Of a stretch of DNA of 24,203 bases, positions 1-10,963 are shown piece by piece (within the stretch, counting starts at the first letter, position 1; each line of letters begins with the position of its first letter). Both the position numbers and the translations under genes were made by a program. Under the pieces are notes generated by a model. It was not told where the DNA came from. It made no database searches and saw only the letters and a program-made list of their open reading frames with translations. This stretch comes from Owenia fusiformis. Taxonomy: Eukaryota; Annelida; Polychaeta; Sabellida; Oweniidae. The stretch covers positions 1 through 24,203 of the forward strand of contig CAIIXF020000314.1 in NCBI GenBank assembly GCA_903813345.2, read 5' to 3'.

Positions 1-1547
1 ATCATTTATACCATTAATTTCAATTTTCGGAAGAAAAATTTCTTTCGTAACACTCATCCGAGGAGGGTGTCATCCTAAATGTGTCTCGTCCGTAGACGTG
101 TCATCCGAGATGACACCAGACATCACGACTCTGTTCAACTTGAACTATAACATCATTTATACCATTAATTTCAATTTTCGGAAGAAAATTTCTTTCGTAA
201 CACTCATCCGAGGAGGGTGTCATCCTAAATGTGTCTCGTCCGGAGACGTGTCATCCCGAGATGACACCAGACATCACGACTCTGTTCAACTTGAACTATA
301 ACATCATTTTATACCATTAATTTCAATTTTCGGAAGAAAAATTTCTTTCGTAACACTCATCCGAGGAGGGTGTCATCCTAAATGTGTCTCGTCCGTAGAC
401 GTGTCATCCCGAGATGACACCAGACATCACGACTCTGTTCAACTTGAACTATAACATCATTTATACCATAATTTCAATTTTCGGAAGAAAAATTTCTTTC
501 GTAACACTCATCCGAGGAGGGTGTCATCCTAACTGTGTCTCGTCCGGAGACGTGTCATCCCGAGATGACACCAGACATCACGACTCTGTTCAACTTGAAC
601 TATAACATCATTTTATACCATTAATTTCAATTTTCGGAAGAAAAATTTCTTTCGTAACACTCATCCGAGGAGGGTGTCATCCTAAATGTGTCTCGTCCGT
701 AGACGTGTCATCCCGAGATGACACCAGACATCACGACTCTGTTCAACTTGAACTATAACATCATTTTATACCATTAATTTCAATTTTCGGAAGAAAAATT
801 TCTTCGTAACACTCATCGAGGAGGGTGTCATCCTAAATGTGTCTCGTCCGGAGACGTGTCATCCCGAGATGACACCAGACATCACGACTCTGTTCAACTT
901 GAACTATAACATCATTTTATACCATTACTTTCAATTTCGGAAGAAAAATTTCTTTCGTAACACTCATCCGAGGAGGGTGTCATCCTAAATGTGTCTCGTC
1001 CGTAGACGTGTCATCCCGAGATGACACCAGACATCACGACTCTGTTCAACTTGAACTATAACATCATTTTATACCATTAATTTCAATTTTCGGAAGAAAA
1101 ATTTCTTTCGTAACACTCATCGAGGAGGGTGTCATCCTAAATGTGTCTCGTCCGGAGACGTGTCATCCCGAGATGACACCAGACATCACGACTCTGTTCA
1201 ACTTGAACTATAACATCATTTTATACCATTAATTTCAATTTTCGGAAGAAAAATTTCTTTCGTAACACTCATCCGAGGAGGGTGTCATCCTAAATGTGTC
1301 TCGTCCGTAGACGTGTCATCCCGAGATGACACCAGACATCACGACTCTGTTCAACTTGAACTATAACATCATTTTATACCATTAATTTCAATTTTCGGAA
1401 GAAAAATTTCTTTCGTAACACTCATCCGAGGAGGGTGTCATCCTAAATGTGTCTCGTCCGGAGACGTGTCATCCCGAGATGACACCAGACATCACGACTC
1501 TGTTCAACTTGAACTATAACATCATTTTATACCATTAATTTCAATTT

Positions 1548-1582
1548 TCGGAAGAAAAATTTCTTTCGTAACACTCATCCGA
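1548..1582 (-). other. Minus-strand three-way-junction fold resembling a hammerhead core (present in most monomers)
   Basis: Read on the minus strand, this segment can fold as an outer helix TCGG/CCGA, the single strand ATGA, a 2-bp hairpin GT-GTT-AC, the single strand GAA, a helix AGAAA/TTTCT, and a single T before the outer helix closes. Hammerhead ribozymes have the order CUGANGA, stem II, GAA, stem III, NUH. Here the strings are CGGATGAG, then CGAAA, then CTT, so the core differs at one base (U4 to G). Against function: that U is conserved, stem II is very short, and flanking bases do not form a canonical stem I. Copies reading ACTCATCGAGG lose a further base. Hammerheads do occur in some animal satellites, but this may be chance or a relic. 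Confidence 0.25.
1549..1568. repeat. AT-rich dyad, representative copy
   Basis: CGGAAGAAA, two A bases, then TTTCTTTCG. The arms are 9 bp and match at eight of nine positions; the exception is G facing T, which would wobble-pair in RNA. It occurs once per monomer at positions 29-48, in the AT-rich part, beside A/T tracts at 17-21 and 23-28. The central A run varies between 3 and 6 in different copies and is one of the commonest indel sites. Monomer 96 (near 14484) loses several bases here. Possible roles are protein binding or DNA bending; no factor is recognised. Confidence 0.7.
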
Positions 1583-1587
1583 GGAGG

Positions 1588-1627
1588 GTGTCATCCTAAA
1601 TGTGTCTCGTCCGTAGACGTGTCATCC
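1588..1627 (+). repeat. Internal direct subrepeat GTGTCATCC, two copies per monomer
   Basis: The 9-mer GTGTCATCC occurs at 1588-1596 and again at 1619-1627, an offset of 31 bp, and this pair recurs in nearly every monomer. The first copy can also pair with GATGACAC at 1631-1638, so two alternative hairpins compete for one 3' arm. The subrepeat may be a remnant of how the monomer arose or a paired protein site; the sequence alone does not decide. Confidence 0.7.
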
Positions 1628-1638
1628 CGAGATGACAC
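1619..1638. repeat. Perfect 8-bp inverted repeat GTGTCATC / GATGACAC, representative copy
   Basis: The arms GTGTCATC and GATGACAC are exact reverse complements around a CCGA spacer, at monomer positions 99-118. Nearly all copies keep both arms intact; the usual variation is in the spacer, where CCGA becomes CGA in several copies (for example at 106-108, 22169 and 23542). This would give a stable cruciform or RNA hairpin with a 3-4 nt loop. Rare arm changes include GATGACAA near 23400 and GATGACTC near 24008. A binding site for a dimeric protein is equally possible. Confidence 0.85.
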
Positions 1639-1673
1639 CAGACATCACGACTCTGTTCAACTTGAACTATAAC

Positions 1674-1826
1674 ATCATTTTATACCATTAATTTCAATTT
1701 TCGGAAGAAAAATTTCTTTCGTAACACTCATCCGAGGAGGGTGTCATCCTAAATGTGTCTCGTCCGGAGACGTGTCATCCCGAGATGACACCAGACATCA
1801 CGACTCTGTTCAACTTGAACTATAAC
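1674..1826 (+). repeat. Reference G-type monomer (monomer 12)
   Basis: This copy is identical to monomer 11 over 153 bp except for G instead of T at monomer position 94 (base 1767). It shows that the two monomer types forming the dimeric repeat of zone A can differ by a single base. Confidence 0.95.
1757..1771. other. Variable site, G allele: TCCGGA site and GTCTC/GAGAC dyad
   Basis: The G allele at 1767 makes TCCGGA (1763-1768), a BspEI recognition sequence, GAGACG (an Esp3I site), and completes the 5-bp arms GTCTC (1757-1761) and GAGAC (1767-1771) around GTCCG. The T allele destroys both sites and cuts the dyad to 4-bp arms. Six copies lack the variable base altogether (GTCCGAGAC, near 5578, 12115, 12570, 18810, 19720 and 21244). 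Others lose one C before it (GTCGGAGAC or GTCGTAGAC), which also removes the BspEI site. Confidence 0.85.
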
Positions 1827-2744
1827 ATCATTTTTATACCATTAATTTCAATTTTCGGAAGAAAAATTTCTTTCGTAACACTCATCCGAGGAGGGTGTCA
1901 TCCTAAATGTGTCTCGTCCGTAGACGTGTCATCCCGAGATGACACCAGACATCACGACTCTGTTCAACTTGAACTATAACATCATTTTATACCATTAATT
2001 TCAATTTTCGGAAGAAAAATTTCTTTCGTAACACTCATCCGAGGAGGGTGTCATCCTAAATGTGTCTCGTCCGGAGACGTGTCATCCCGAGATGACACCA
2101 GACATCACGACTCTGTTCAACTTGAACTATAACATCATTTTATACCATTAATTTCAATTTTCGGAAGAAAAATTTCTTTCGTAACACTCATCCGAGGAGG
2201 GTGTCATCCTAAATGTGTCTCGTCCGTAGACGTGTCATCCCGAGATGACACCAGACATCACGACTCTGTTCAACTTGAACTATAACATCATTTTATACCA
2301 TTAATTTCAATTTTCGGAAGAAAAATTTCTTTCGTAACATCATCCGAGGAGGGTGTCATCCTAAATGTGTCTCGTCCGGAGACGTGTCATCCCGAGATGA
2401 CACCAGACATCACGACTCTGTTCAACTTGAACTATAACATCATTTTATACCATTAATTTCAATTTTCGGAAGAAAAATTTCTTTCGTAACACTCATCCGA
2501 GGAGGGTGTCATCCTAAATGTGTCTCGTCCGTAGACGTGTCATCCCGAGATGACACCAGACATCACGACTCTGTTCAACTTGAACTATAACATCATTTTA
2601 TACCATTAATTTCAATTTTCGGAAGAAAATTTCTTTCGTAACACTCATCCGAGGAGGGTGTCATCCTAAATGTGTCTCGTCCGGAGACGTGTCATCCCGA
2701 GATGACACCAGGACATCACGACTCTGTTCAACTTGAACTATAAC

Positions 2745-2897
2745 ATCATTTTATACCATTAATTTCAATTTTCGGAAGAAAAATTTCTTTCGTAACACTC
2801 ATCCGAGGAGGGTGTCATCCTAAATGTGTCTCGTCCGGAGACGTGTCATCCCGAGATGACACCAGACATCACGACTCTGTTCAACTTGAACTATAAC
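2745..2897 (+). repeat. Monomer 19: the single break in zone A alternation
   Basis: In an otherwise regular T/G series this odd-numbered copy carries G at base 2838. The copy before it has an extra G (CCAGGACATC near 2711) and the copy after it is 151 bp, with two 1-bp losses. The series resumes in the same phase at monomer 21 (3049). This fits local gene conversion or a point substitution from T to G, not insertion or loss of a whole monomer. Confidence 0.75.
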
Positions 2898-5486
2898 ATC
2901 ATTTTATACCATTAATTTCAATTTTCGGAAGAAAATTTCTTTCGTAACACTCATCCGAGGAGGGTGTCATCCTAAATGTGTCTCGTCCGGAGACGTGTCA
3001 TCCGAGATGACACCAGACATCACGACTCTGTTCAACTTGAACTATAACATCATTTTATACCATTAATTTCAATTTTCGGAAGAAAAATTTCTTTCGTAAC
3101 ACTCATCCGAGGAGGGTGTCATCCTAAATGGTCTCGTCCGTAGACGTGTCATCCCGAGATGACACCAGACATCACGACTCTGTTCAACTTGAACTATAAC
3201 ATCATTTTATACCATTAATTTCAATTTTCGGAAGAAAAATTTCTTTCGTAACACTCATCCGAGGAGGGTGTCATCCTAAATGTGTCTCGTCCGGAGACGT
3301 GTCATCCCGAGATGACACCAGACATCACGACTCTGTTCAACTTGAACTATAACATCATTTTATACCATTAATTTCAATTTTCGGAAGAAAAATTTCTTTC
3401 GTAACACTCATCCGAGGAGGGTGTCATCCTAAATGTGTCTCGTCCGTAGACGTGTCATCCCGAGATGACACCAGACATCACGACTCTGTTCAACTGAACT
3501 ATAACATCATTTTATACCATTAATTTCAATTTTCGGAAGAAAAATTTCTTTCGTAACACTCATCGAGGAGGGTGTCATCCTAAATGTGTCTCGTCCGGAG
3601 ACGTGTCATCCCGAGATGACACCAGACATCACGACTCTGTTCAACTTGAACTATAACATCATTTTATACCATTAATTTCAATTTTCGGAAGAAAAATTTC
3701 TTTCGTAACACTCATCGAGGAGGGTGTCATCCTAAATGTGTCTCGTCCGTAGACGTGTCATCCCGAGATGACACCAGACATCACGACTCTGTTCAACTTG
3801 AACTATAACATCATTTTATACCATTAATTTCAATTTTCGGAAGAAAAATTTCTTTCGTAACACTCATCCGAGGAGGGTGTCATCCTAAATGTGTCTCGTC
3901 CGGAGACGTGTCATCCCGAGATGACACCAGACATCACGACTCTGTTCAACTTGAACTATAACATCATTTTATACCATTAATTTCAATTTTCGGAAGAAAA
4001 ATTTCTTCGTAACACTCATCCGAGGAGGGTGTCATCCTAAATGTGTCTCGTCCGTAGACGTGTCATCCCGAGATGACACCAGACATCACGACTCTGTTCA
4101 ACTTGAACTATAACATCATTTTATACCATTAATTTCAATTTTCGGAAGAAAAATTTCTTTCGTAACACTCATCCGAGGAGGGTGTCATCCTAAATGTGTC
4201 TCGTCCGGAGACGTGTCATCCCGAGATGACACCAGACATCACGACTCTGTTCAACTTGAACTATAACATCATTTTATACCATTAATTTCAATTTTCGGAA
4301 GAAAATTTCTTTCGTAACACTCATCCGAGGAGGGTGTCATCCTAAATGTGTCTCGTCGTAGACGTGTCATCCCGAGATGACACCAGACATCACGACTCTG
4401 TTCAACTTGAACTATAACATCATTTTATACCATTAATTTCAATTTTCGGAAGAAAATTTCTTTCGTAACACTCATCCGAGGAGGGTGTCATCCTAAATGT
4501 GTCTCGTCCGGAGACGTGTCATCCCGAGATGACACCAGACATCACGACTCTGTTCAACTTGAACTATAACATCATTTTATACCATTAATTTCAATTTTCG
4601 GAAGAAAAATTTCTTTCGTAACACTCATCCGAGGAGGGTGTCATCCTAAATGTGTCTCGTCCGTAGACGTGTCATCCCGAGATGACACCAGACATCACGA
4701 CTCTGTTCAACTGAACTATAACATCATTTTATACCATTAATTTCAATTTTCGGAAGAAAAATTTCTTTCGTAACACTCATCCGAGGAGGGTGTCATCCTA
4801 AATGTGTCTCGTCCGGAGACGTGTCATCCCGAGATGACACCAGACATCACGACTCTGTTCAACTTGAACTATAACATCATTTTATACCATTAATTTCAAT
4901 TTTCGGAAGAAAAATTTCTTTCGTAACACTCATCCGAGGAGGGTGTCATCCTAAATGTGTCTCGTCCGTAGACGTGTCATCCCGAGATGACACCAGACAT
5001 CACGACTCTGTTCAACTTGAACTATAACATCATTTTATACCATTAATTTCAATTTTCGGAAGAAAAATTTCTTTCGTAACACTCATCGAGGAGGGTGTCA
5101 TCCTAAATGTGTCTCGTCCGGAGACGTGTCATCCCGAGATGACACCAGACATCACGACTCTGTTCAACTTGAACTATAACATCATTTTATACCATTAATT
5201 TCAATTTTCGGAAGAAAAATTTCTTTCGTAACACTCATCCGAGGAGGGTGTCATCCTAAATGTGTCTCGTCCGTAGACGTGTCATCCCGAGATGACACCA
5301 GACATCACGACTCTGTTCAACTTGAACTATAACATCATTTTATACCATTAATTTCAATTTTCGGAAGAAAAATTTCTTTCGTAACACTCATCCGAGGAGG
5401 GTGTCATCCTAAATGTGTCTCGTCCGGAGACGTGTCATCCCGAGATGACACCAGACATCACGACTCTGTTCAACTTGAACTATAAC

Positions 5487-8400
5487 ATCATTTTATACCA
5501 TTAATTTCAATTTTCGGAAGAAAAATTTCTTTCGTAACACTCATCCGAGGAGGGTGTCATCCTAAATGTGTCTCGTCCGAGACGTGTCATCCCGAGATGA
5601 CACCAGACATCACGACTCTGTTCAACTTGAACTATAACATCATTTTATACCATTAATTTCAATTTTCGGAAGAAAAATTTCTTTCGTAACACTCATCCGA
5701 GGAGGGTGTCATCCTAAATGTGTCTCGTCGTAGACGTGTCATCCCGAGATGACACCAGACATCACGACTCTGTTCAACTTGAACTATAACATCATTTATA
5801 CCATTAATTTCAATTTTCGGAAGAAAAATTTCTTTCGTAACACTCATCCGAGGAGGGTGTCATCCTAAATGTGTCTCGTCCGTAGACGTGTCATCCCGAG
5901 ATGACACCAGACATCACGACTCTGTTCACTTGAACTATAACATCATTTTATACCATTAATTTCAATTTTCGGAAGAAAAATTCTTTCGTAACACTCATCC
6001 GAGGAGGGTGTCATCCTAAATGTGTCTCGTCCGTAGACGTGTCATCCCGAGATGACACCAGACATCACGACTCTGTTCAACTTGAACTATAACATCATTT
6101 TATACCATTAATTTCAATTTTCGGAAGAAAAATTTCTTTCGTAACACTCATCCGAGGAGGGTGTCATCCTAAATGTGTCTCGTCCGTAGACGTGTCATCC
6201 CGAGATGACACCAGACATCACGACTCTGTTCAACTTGAACTATAACATCATTTTATACCATTAATTTCAATTTTCGGAAGAAAAATTTCTTTCGTAACAC
6301 TCATCCGAGGAGGGTGTCATCCTAAATGTGTCTCGTCCGTAGACGTGTCATCCCGAGATGACACCAGACATCACGACTCTGTTCAACTTGAACTATAACA
6401 TCATTTTATACCATTAATTTCAATTTTCGGAAGAAAAATTTCTTTCGTAACACTCATCCGAGGAGGGTGTCATCCTAAATGTGTCTCGTCCGGAGACGTG
6501 TCATCCCGAGATGACACAGACATCACGACTCTGTTCAACTTGAACTATAACATCATTTATACCATTAATTTCAATTTTCGGAAGAAAAATTTCTTTCGTA
6601 ACACTCATCCGAGGAGGGTGTCATCCTAAATGTGTCTCGTCCGGAGACGTGTCATCCCGAGATGACACCAGACATCACGACTCTGTTCAACTTGAACTAT
6701 AACATCATTTTATACCATTAATTTCAATTTTCGGAAGAAAAATTTCTTTCGTAACACTCATCCGAGGAGGGTGTCATCCTAAATGTGTCTCGTCCGTAGA
6801 CGTGTCATCCCGAGATGACACCAGACATCACGACTCTGTTCAACTTGAACTATAACATCATTTTATACCATTAATTTCAATTTTCGGAAGAAAAATTTCT
6901 TTCGTAACACTCATCCGAGGAGGGTGTCATCCTAAATGTGTCTCGTCCGTAGACGTGTCATCCCGAGATGACACCAGACATCACGACTCTGTTCAACTTG
7001 AACTATAACATCATTTATACCATTAATTTCAATTTTCGGAAGAAAAATTTCTTTCGTAACACTCATCCGAGGAGGGTGTCATCCTAAATGTGTCTCGTCC
7101 GTAGACGTGTCATCCCGAGATGACACCAGACATCACGACTCTGTTCAACTTGAACTATAACATCATTTTATACCATTAATTTCAATTTTCGGAAGAAAAA
7201 TTTCTTTCGTAACACTCATCCGAGGAGGGTGTCATCCTAAATGTGTCTCGTCCGTAGACGTGTCATCCCGAGATGACACCAGACATCACGACTCTGTTCA
7301 ACTTGAACTATAACATCATTTTATACCATTAATTTCAATTTTCGGAAGAAAAATTTCTTTCGTAACACTCATCCGAGGAGGGTGTCATCCTAAATGTGTC
7401 TCGTCCGTAGACGTGTCATCCCGAGATGACACCAGACATCACGACTCTGTTCAACTTGAACTATAACATCATTTTATACCATTAATTTCAATTTTCGGAA
7501 GAAAAATTTCTTTCGTAACACTCATCCGAGGAGGGTGTCATCCTAAATGTGTCTCGTCCGTAGACGTGTCATCCCGAGATGACACCAGACATCACGACTC
7601 TGTTCAACTTGAACTATAACATCATTTTATACCATTAATTTCAATTTTCGGAAGAAAAATTTCTTTCGTAACACTCATCCGAGGAGGGTGTCATCCTAAA
7701 TGTGTCTCGTCGGAGACGTGTCATCCCGAGATGACACCAGACATCACGACTCTGTTCAACTTGAACTATAACATCATTTTATACCATTAATTTCAATTTT
7801 CGGAAGAAAAATTTCTTTCGTAACACTCATCCGAGGAGGGTGTCATCCTAAATGTGTCTCGTCCGTAGACGTGTCATCCCGAGATGACACCAGACATCAC
7901 GACTCTGTTCAACTTGAACTATAACATCATTTTATACCATTAATTTCAATTTCGGAAGAAAATTTCTTTCGTAACACTCATCGAGGAGGGTGTCATCCTA
8001 AATGTGTCTCGTCCGTAGACGTGTCATCCCGAGATGACACCAGACATCACGACTCTGTTCAACTTGAACTATAACATCATTTATACCATTAATTTCAATT
8101 TTCGGAAGAAAAATTTCTTTCGTAACACTCATCCGAGGAGGGTGTCATCCTAAATGTGTCTCGTCCGTAGACGTGTCATCCCGAGATGACACCAGACATC
8201 ACGACTCTGTTCAACTTGAACTATAACATCATTTTATACCATTAATTTCAATTTTCGGAAGAAAAATTTCTTTCGTAACACTCATCCGAGGAGGGTGTCA
8301 TCCTAAATGTGTCTCGTCCGTAGACGTGTCATCCCGAGATGACACCAGACATCACGACTCTGTTCAACTTGAACTATAACATCATTTTATACCATTAATT

Positions 8401-8837
8401 TCAATTTTCGGAAGAAAAATTTCTTTCGTAACACTCATCCGAGGAGGGTGTCATCCTAAATGTGTCTCGTCCGTAGACGTGTCATCCCGAGATGACACCA
8501 GACATCACGACTCTGTTCAACTTGAACTATAACATCATTTTATACCATTAATTTCAATTTTCGGAAGAAAAATTTCTTTCGTAACACTCATCCGAGGAGG
8601 GTGTCATCCTAAATGTGTCTCGTCCGGAGACGTGTCATCCCGAGATGACACCAGACATCACGACTCTGTTCAACTTGAACTATAACATCATTTATACCAT
8701 TAATTTCAATTTTCGGAAGAAAAATTTCTTTCGTAACACTCATCCGAGGAGGGGTCATCCTAAATGTGTCTCGTCCGGAGACGTGTCATCCCGAGATGAC
8801 ACCAGACATCACGACTCTGTTCAACTTGAACTATAAC
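5487..8837 (+). repeat. Zone B: T-rich domain, monomers 37-58, with a seven-monomer pattern
   Basis: Monomer 37 has lost the variable base. Monomers 38-58 then read five T, two G, six T, one G, five T, two G: three successive blocks of seven that all end in G (5639-6703, 6704-7772 and 7773-8837; 1065, 1069 and 1065 bp). In the first and third blocks the final G monomer also has the shortened ATCATTTATA start (6552 and 8687). In the second and third blocks the third monomer is shortened in the same way (7011 and 8076). This suggests a higher-order unit of about 1.07 kb, though only three units are seen. The stretch holds no gene. Confidence 0.6.
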
Positions 8838-10963
8838 ATCATTTTATACCATTAATTTCAATTTTCGGAAGAAAAATTTCTTTCGTAACACTCATCCGAG
8901 GAGGGTGTCATCCTAAATGTGTCTCGTCCGTAGACGTGTCATCCCGAGATGACACCAGACATCACGACTCTGTTCAACTTGAACTATAACATCATTTTAT
9001 ACCATTAATTTCAATTTTCGGAAGAAAAATTTCTTTCGTAACACTCATCCGAGGAGGGTGTCATCCTAAATGTGTCTCGTCCGGAGACGTGTCATCCCGA
9101 GATGACACCAGACATCACGACTCTGTTCAACTTGAACTATAACATCATTTTATACCATTAATTTCAATTTTCGGAAGAAAATTTCTTTCGTAACACTCAT
9201 CCGAGGAGGGTGTCATCCTAAATGTGTCTCGTCCGTAGACGTGTCATCCCGAGATGACACCAGACATCACGACTCTGTTCAACTTGAACTATAACATCAT
9301 TTTATACCATTAATTTCAATTTTCGGAAGAAAAATTTCTTTCGTAACACTCATCCGAGGAGGGTGTCATCCTAAATGTGTCTCGTCCGGAGACGTGTCAT
9401 CCCGAGATGACACCAGACATCACGACTCTGTTCAACTTGAACTATAACATCATTTTATACCATTAATTTCAATTTTCGGAAGAAAAATTTCTTTCGTAAC
9501 ACTCATCGAGGAGGGTGTCATCCTAAATGTGTCTCGTCGGAGACGTGTCATCCCGAGATGACACCAGACATCACGACTCTGTTCAACTTGAACTATAACA
9601 TCATTTTATACCATTAATTTCAATTTTCGGAAGAAAATTTCTTTCGTAACACTCATCCGAGGAGGGTGTCATCCTAAATGTGTCTCGTCCGTAGAGTGTC
9701 ATCCCGAGATGACACCAGACATCACGACTCTGTTCAACTTGAACTATAACATCATTTTATACCATTAATTTCAATTTTCGGAAGAAAATTTCTTTCGTAA
9801 CACTCATCCGAGGAGGGTGTCATCCTAAATGTGTCTCGTCCGGAGACGTGTCATCCCGAGATGACACCAGACATCACGACTCTGTTCAACTTGAACTATA
9901 ACATCATTTTATACCATTAATTTCAATTTTCGGAAGAAAAATTTCTTTCGTAACACTCATCCGAGGAGGGTGTCATCCTAATGTGTCTCGTCCGTAGACG
10001 TGTCATCCCGAGATGACACCAGACATCACGACTCTGTTCAACTTGAACTATAACATCATTTTATACCATTAATTTCAATTTTCGGAAGAAAATTTCTTTC
10101 GTAACACTCATCGAGGAGGGTGTCATCCTAAATGTGTCTCGTCCGGAGACGTGTCATCCCGAGATGACACCAGACATCACGACTCTGTTCACTTGAACTA
10201 TAACATCATTTTATACCATTAATTTCAATTTTCGGAAGAAAATTTCTTTCGTAACACTCATCCGAGGAGGGTGTCATCCTAAATGTGTCTCGTCAGTAGA
10301 CGTGTCATCCCGAGATGACACCAGACATCACGACTCTGTTCAACTTGAACTATAACATCATTTTATACCATTAATTTCAATTTTCGGAAGAAAAATTTCT
10401 TTCGTAACACTCATCCGAGGAGGGTGTCATCCTAAATGTGTCCGTCCGTAGAAGTGTCATCCCGAGATGACACCAGACATCACGACTCTGTTCAACTTGA
10501 ACTATAACATCATTTTATACCATTAATTTCAATTTTCGGAAGAAAATTTCTTCGTAACACTCATCCGAGGAGGGTGTCATCCTAAATGTGTCTCGTCCGG
10601 AGACGTGTCATCCCGAGATGACACCAGACATCACGACTCTGTTCAACTTGAACTATAACATCATTTTATACCATTAATTTCAATTTTCGGAAGAAAAATT
10701 TCTTTCGTAACACTCATCCGAGGAGGGTGTCATCCTAAATGTGTCTCGTCCGTAGACGTGTCATCCCGAGATGACACCAGACATCACGACTCTGTTCAAC
10801 TGAACTATAACATCATTTTATACCATTAATTTCAATTTTCGGAAGAAAAATTTCTTTCGTAACACTCATCCGAGGAGGGTGTCATCCTAAATGTGTCTCG
10901 TCCGGAGACGTGTCATCCCGAGATGACACCAGACATCACGACTCTGTTCAACTGAACTATAAC
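8838..10963 (+). repeat. Zone C1: alternating domain with phase slips, monomers 59-72
   Basis: Seven T and seven G copies alternate, but the phase slips at monomers 62-63 (two G in a row, near 9403 and 9540) and 68-69 (two T in a row, near 10297 and 10449). Between and after the slips the alternation is regular, so the 306-bp dimer is still the unit and single monomers appear to have been gained or lost. Local variants include GTCAGTAGAC near 10295 and GTAGAAGTG near 10450. No gene is present. Confidence 0.75.

Larger units (their letters stand above)
1521..1673 (+). repeat. Reference T-type monomer (monomer 11)
   Basis: This copy matches the 153-bp majority sequence at every position and carries T at monomer position 94 (base 1614). 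It serves as the reference for the internal elements listed separately: AT-rich dyad at monomer 29-48, direct subrepeats at 68-76 and 99-107, variable site at 94, and inverted repeat at 99-118. Counted base by base it holds 36 C and 25 G, with 8 CpG dinucleotides at monomer positions 29, 47, 60, 88, 92, 98, 108 and 128. Confidence 0.95.
1..5486 (+). repeat. Zone A: dimeric higher-order repeat (306 bp), monomers 1-36
   Basis: Monomers are told apart by position 94, inside GTCTCGTCCG(T/G)AGAC. In this zone odd monomers carry T and even monomers carry G for 36 copies in a row, with one exception, monomer 19, which carries G. The repeat unit is thus a T/G dimer of about 306 bp, present about 18 times. 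The phase is kept across the exception, which fits a point change or gene conversion rather than loss of a copy. Other differences are scattered 1-bp indels and rare substitutions, such as C for A near 532. There is no gene in this stretch. Confidence 0.93.

Noticed and set aside
98-301. Short plus-strand reading frames of 60-90 codons, with similar ones near 414, 1755, 8615, 10910, 11528, 14081, 16515, 18039 and 18649
   Set aside because: All are frames through the satellite itself, lengthened where a 1-bp loss bypasses the stop after ATTTTATACCAT. The monomer is 51 codons long, so frames repeat from copy to copy, but the majority sequence stops in each monomer. Nothing suggests selection for protein.
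1548-1582. CENP-B box
   Set aside because: TTCG occurs on the plus strand, but neither strand has the required TTCG-4-A-2-CGGG arrangement; the CGGG half is missing in the monomer.
1580-1600. GAGGAGGGTG as a bacterial ribosome binding site
   Set aside because: It recurs in every monomer, and the stop-riddled tandem repeat around it is not coding.
5659-5847. A 62-codon minus-strand frame whose protein is identical to one at 16910-17098
   Set aside because: Both arise from the same combination of two losses (one C before the variable site and one T in ATCATTTTAT) in neighbouring copies. The T/G difference happens to be synonymous in this frame. Coincidence within the repeat, not a duplicated gene.
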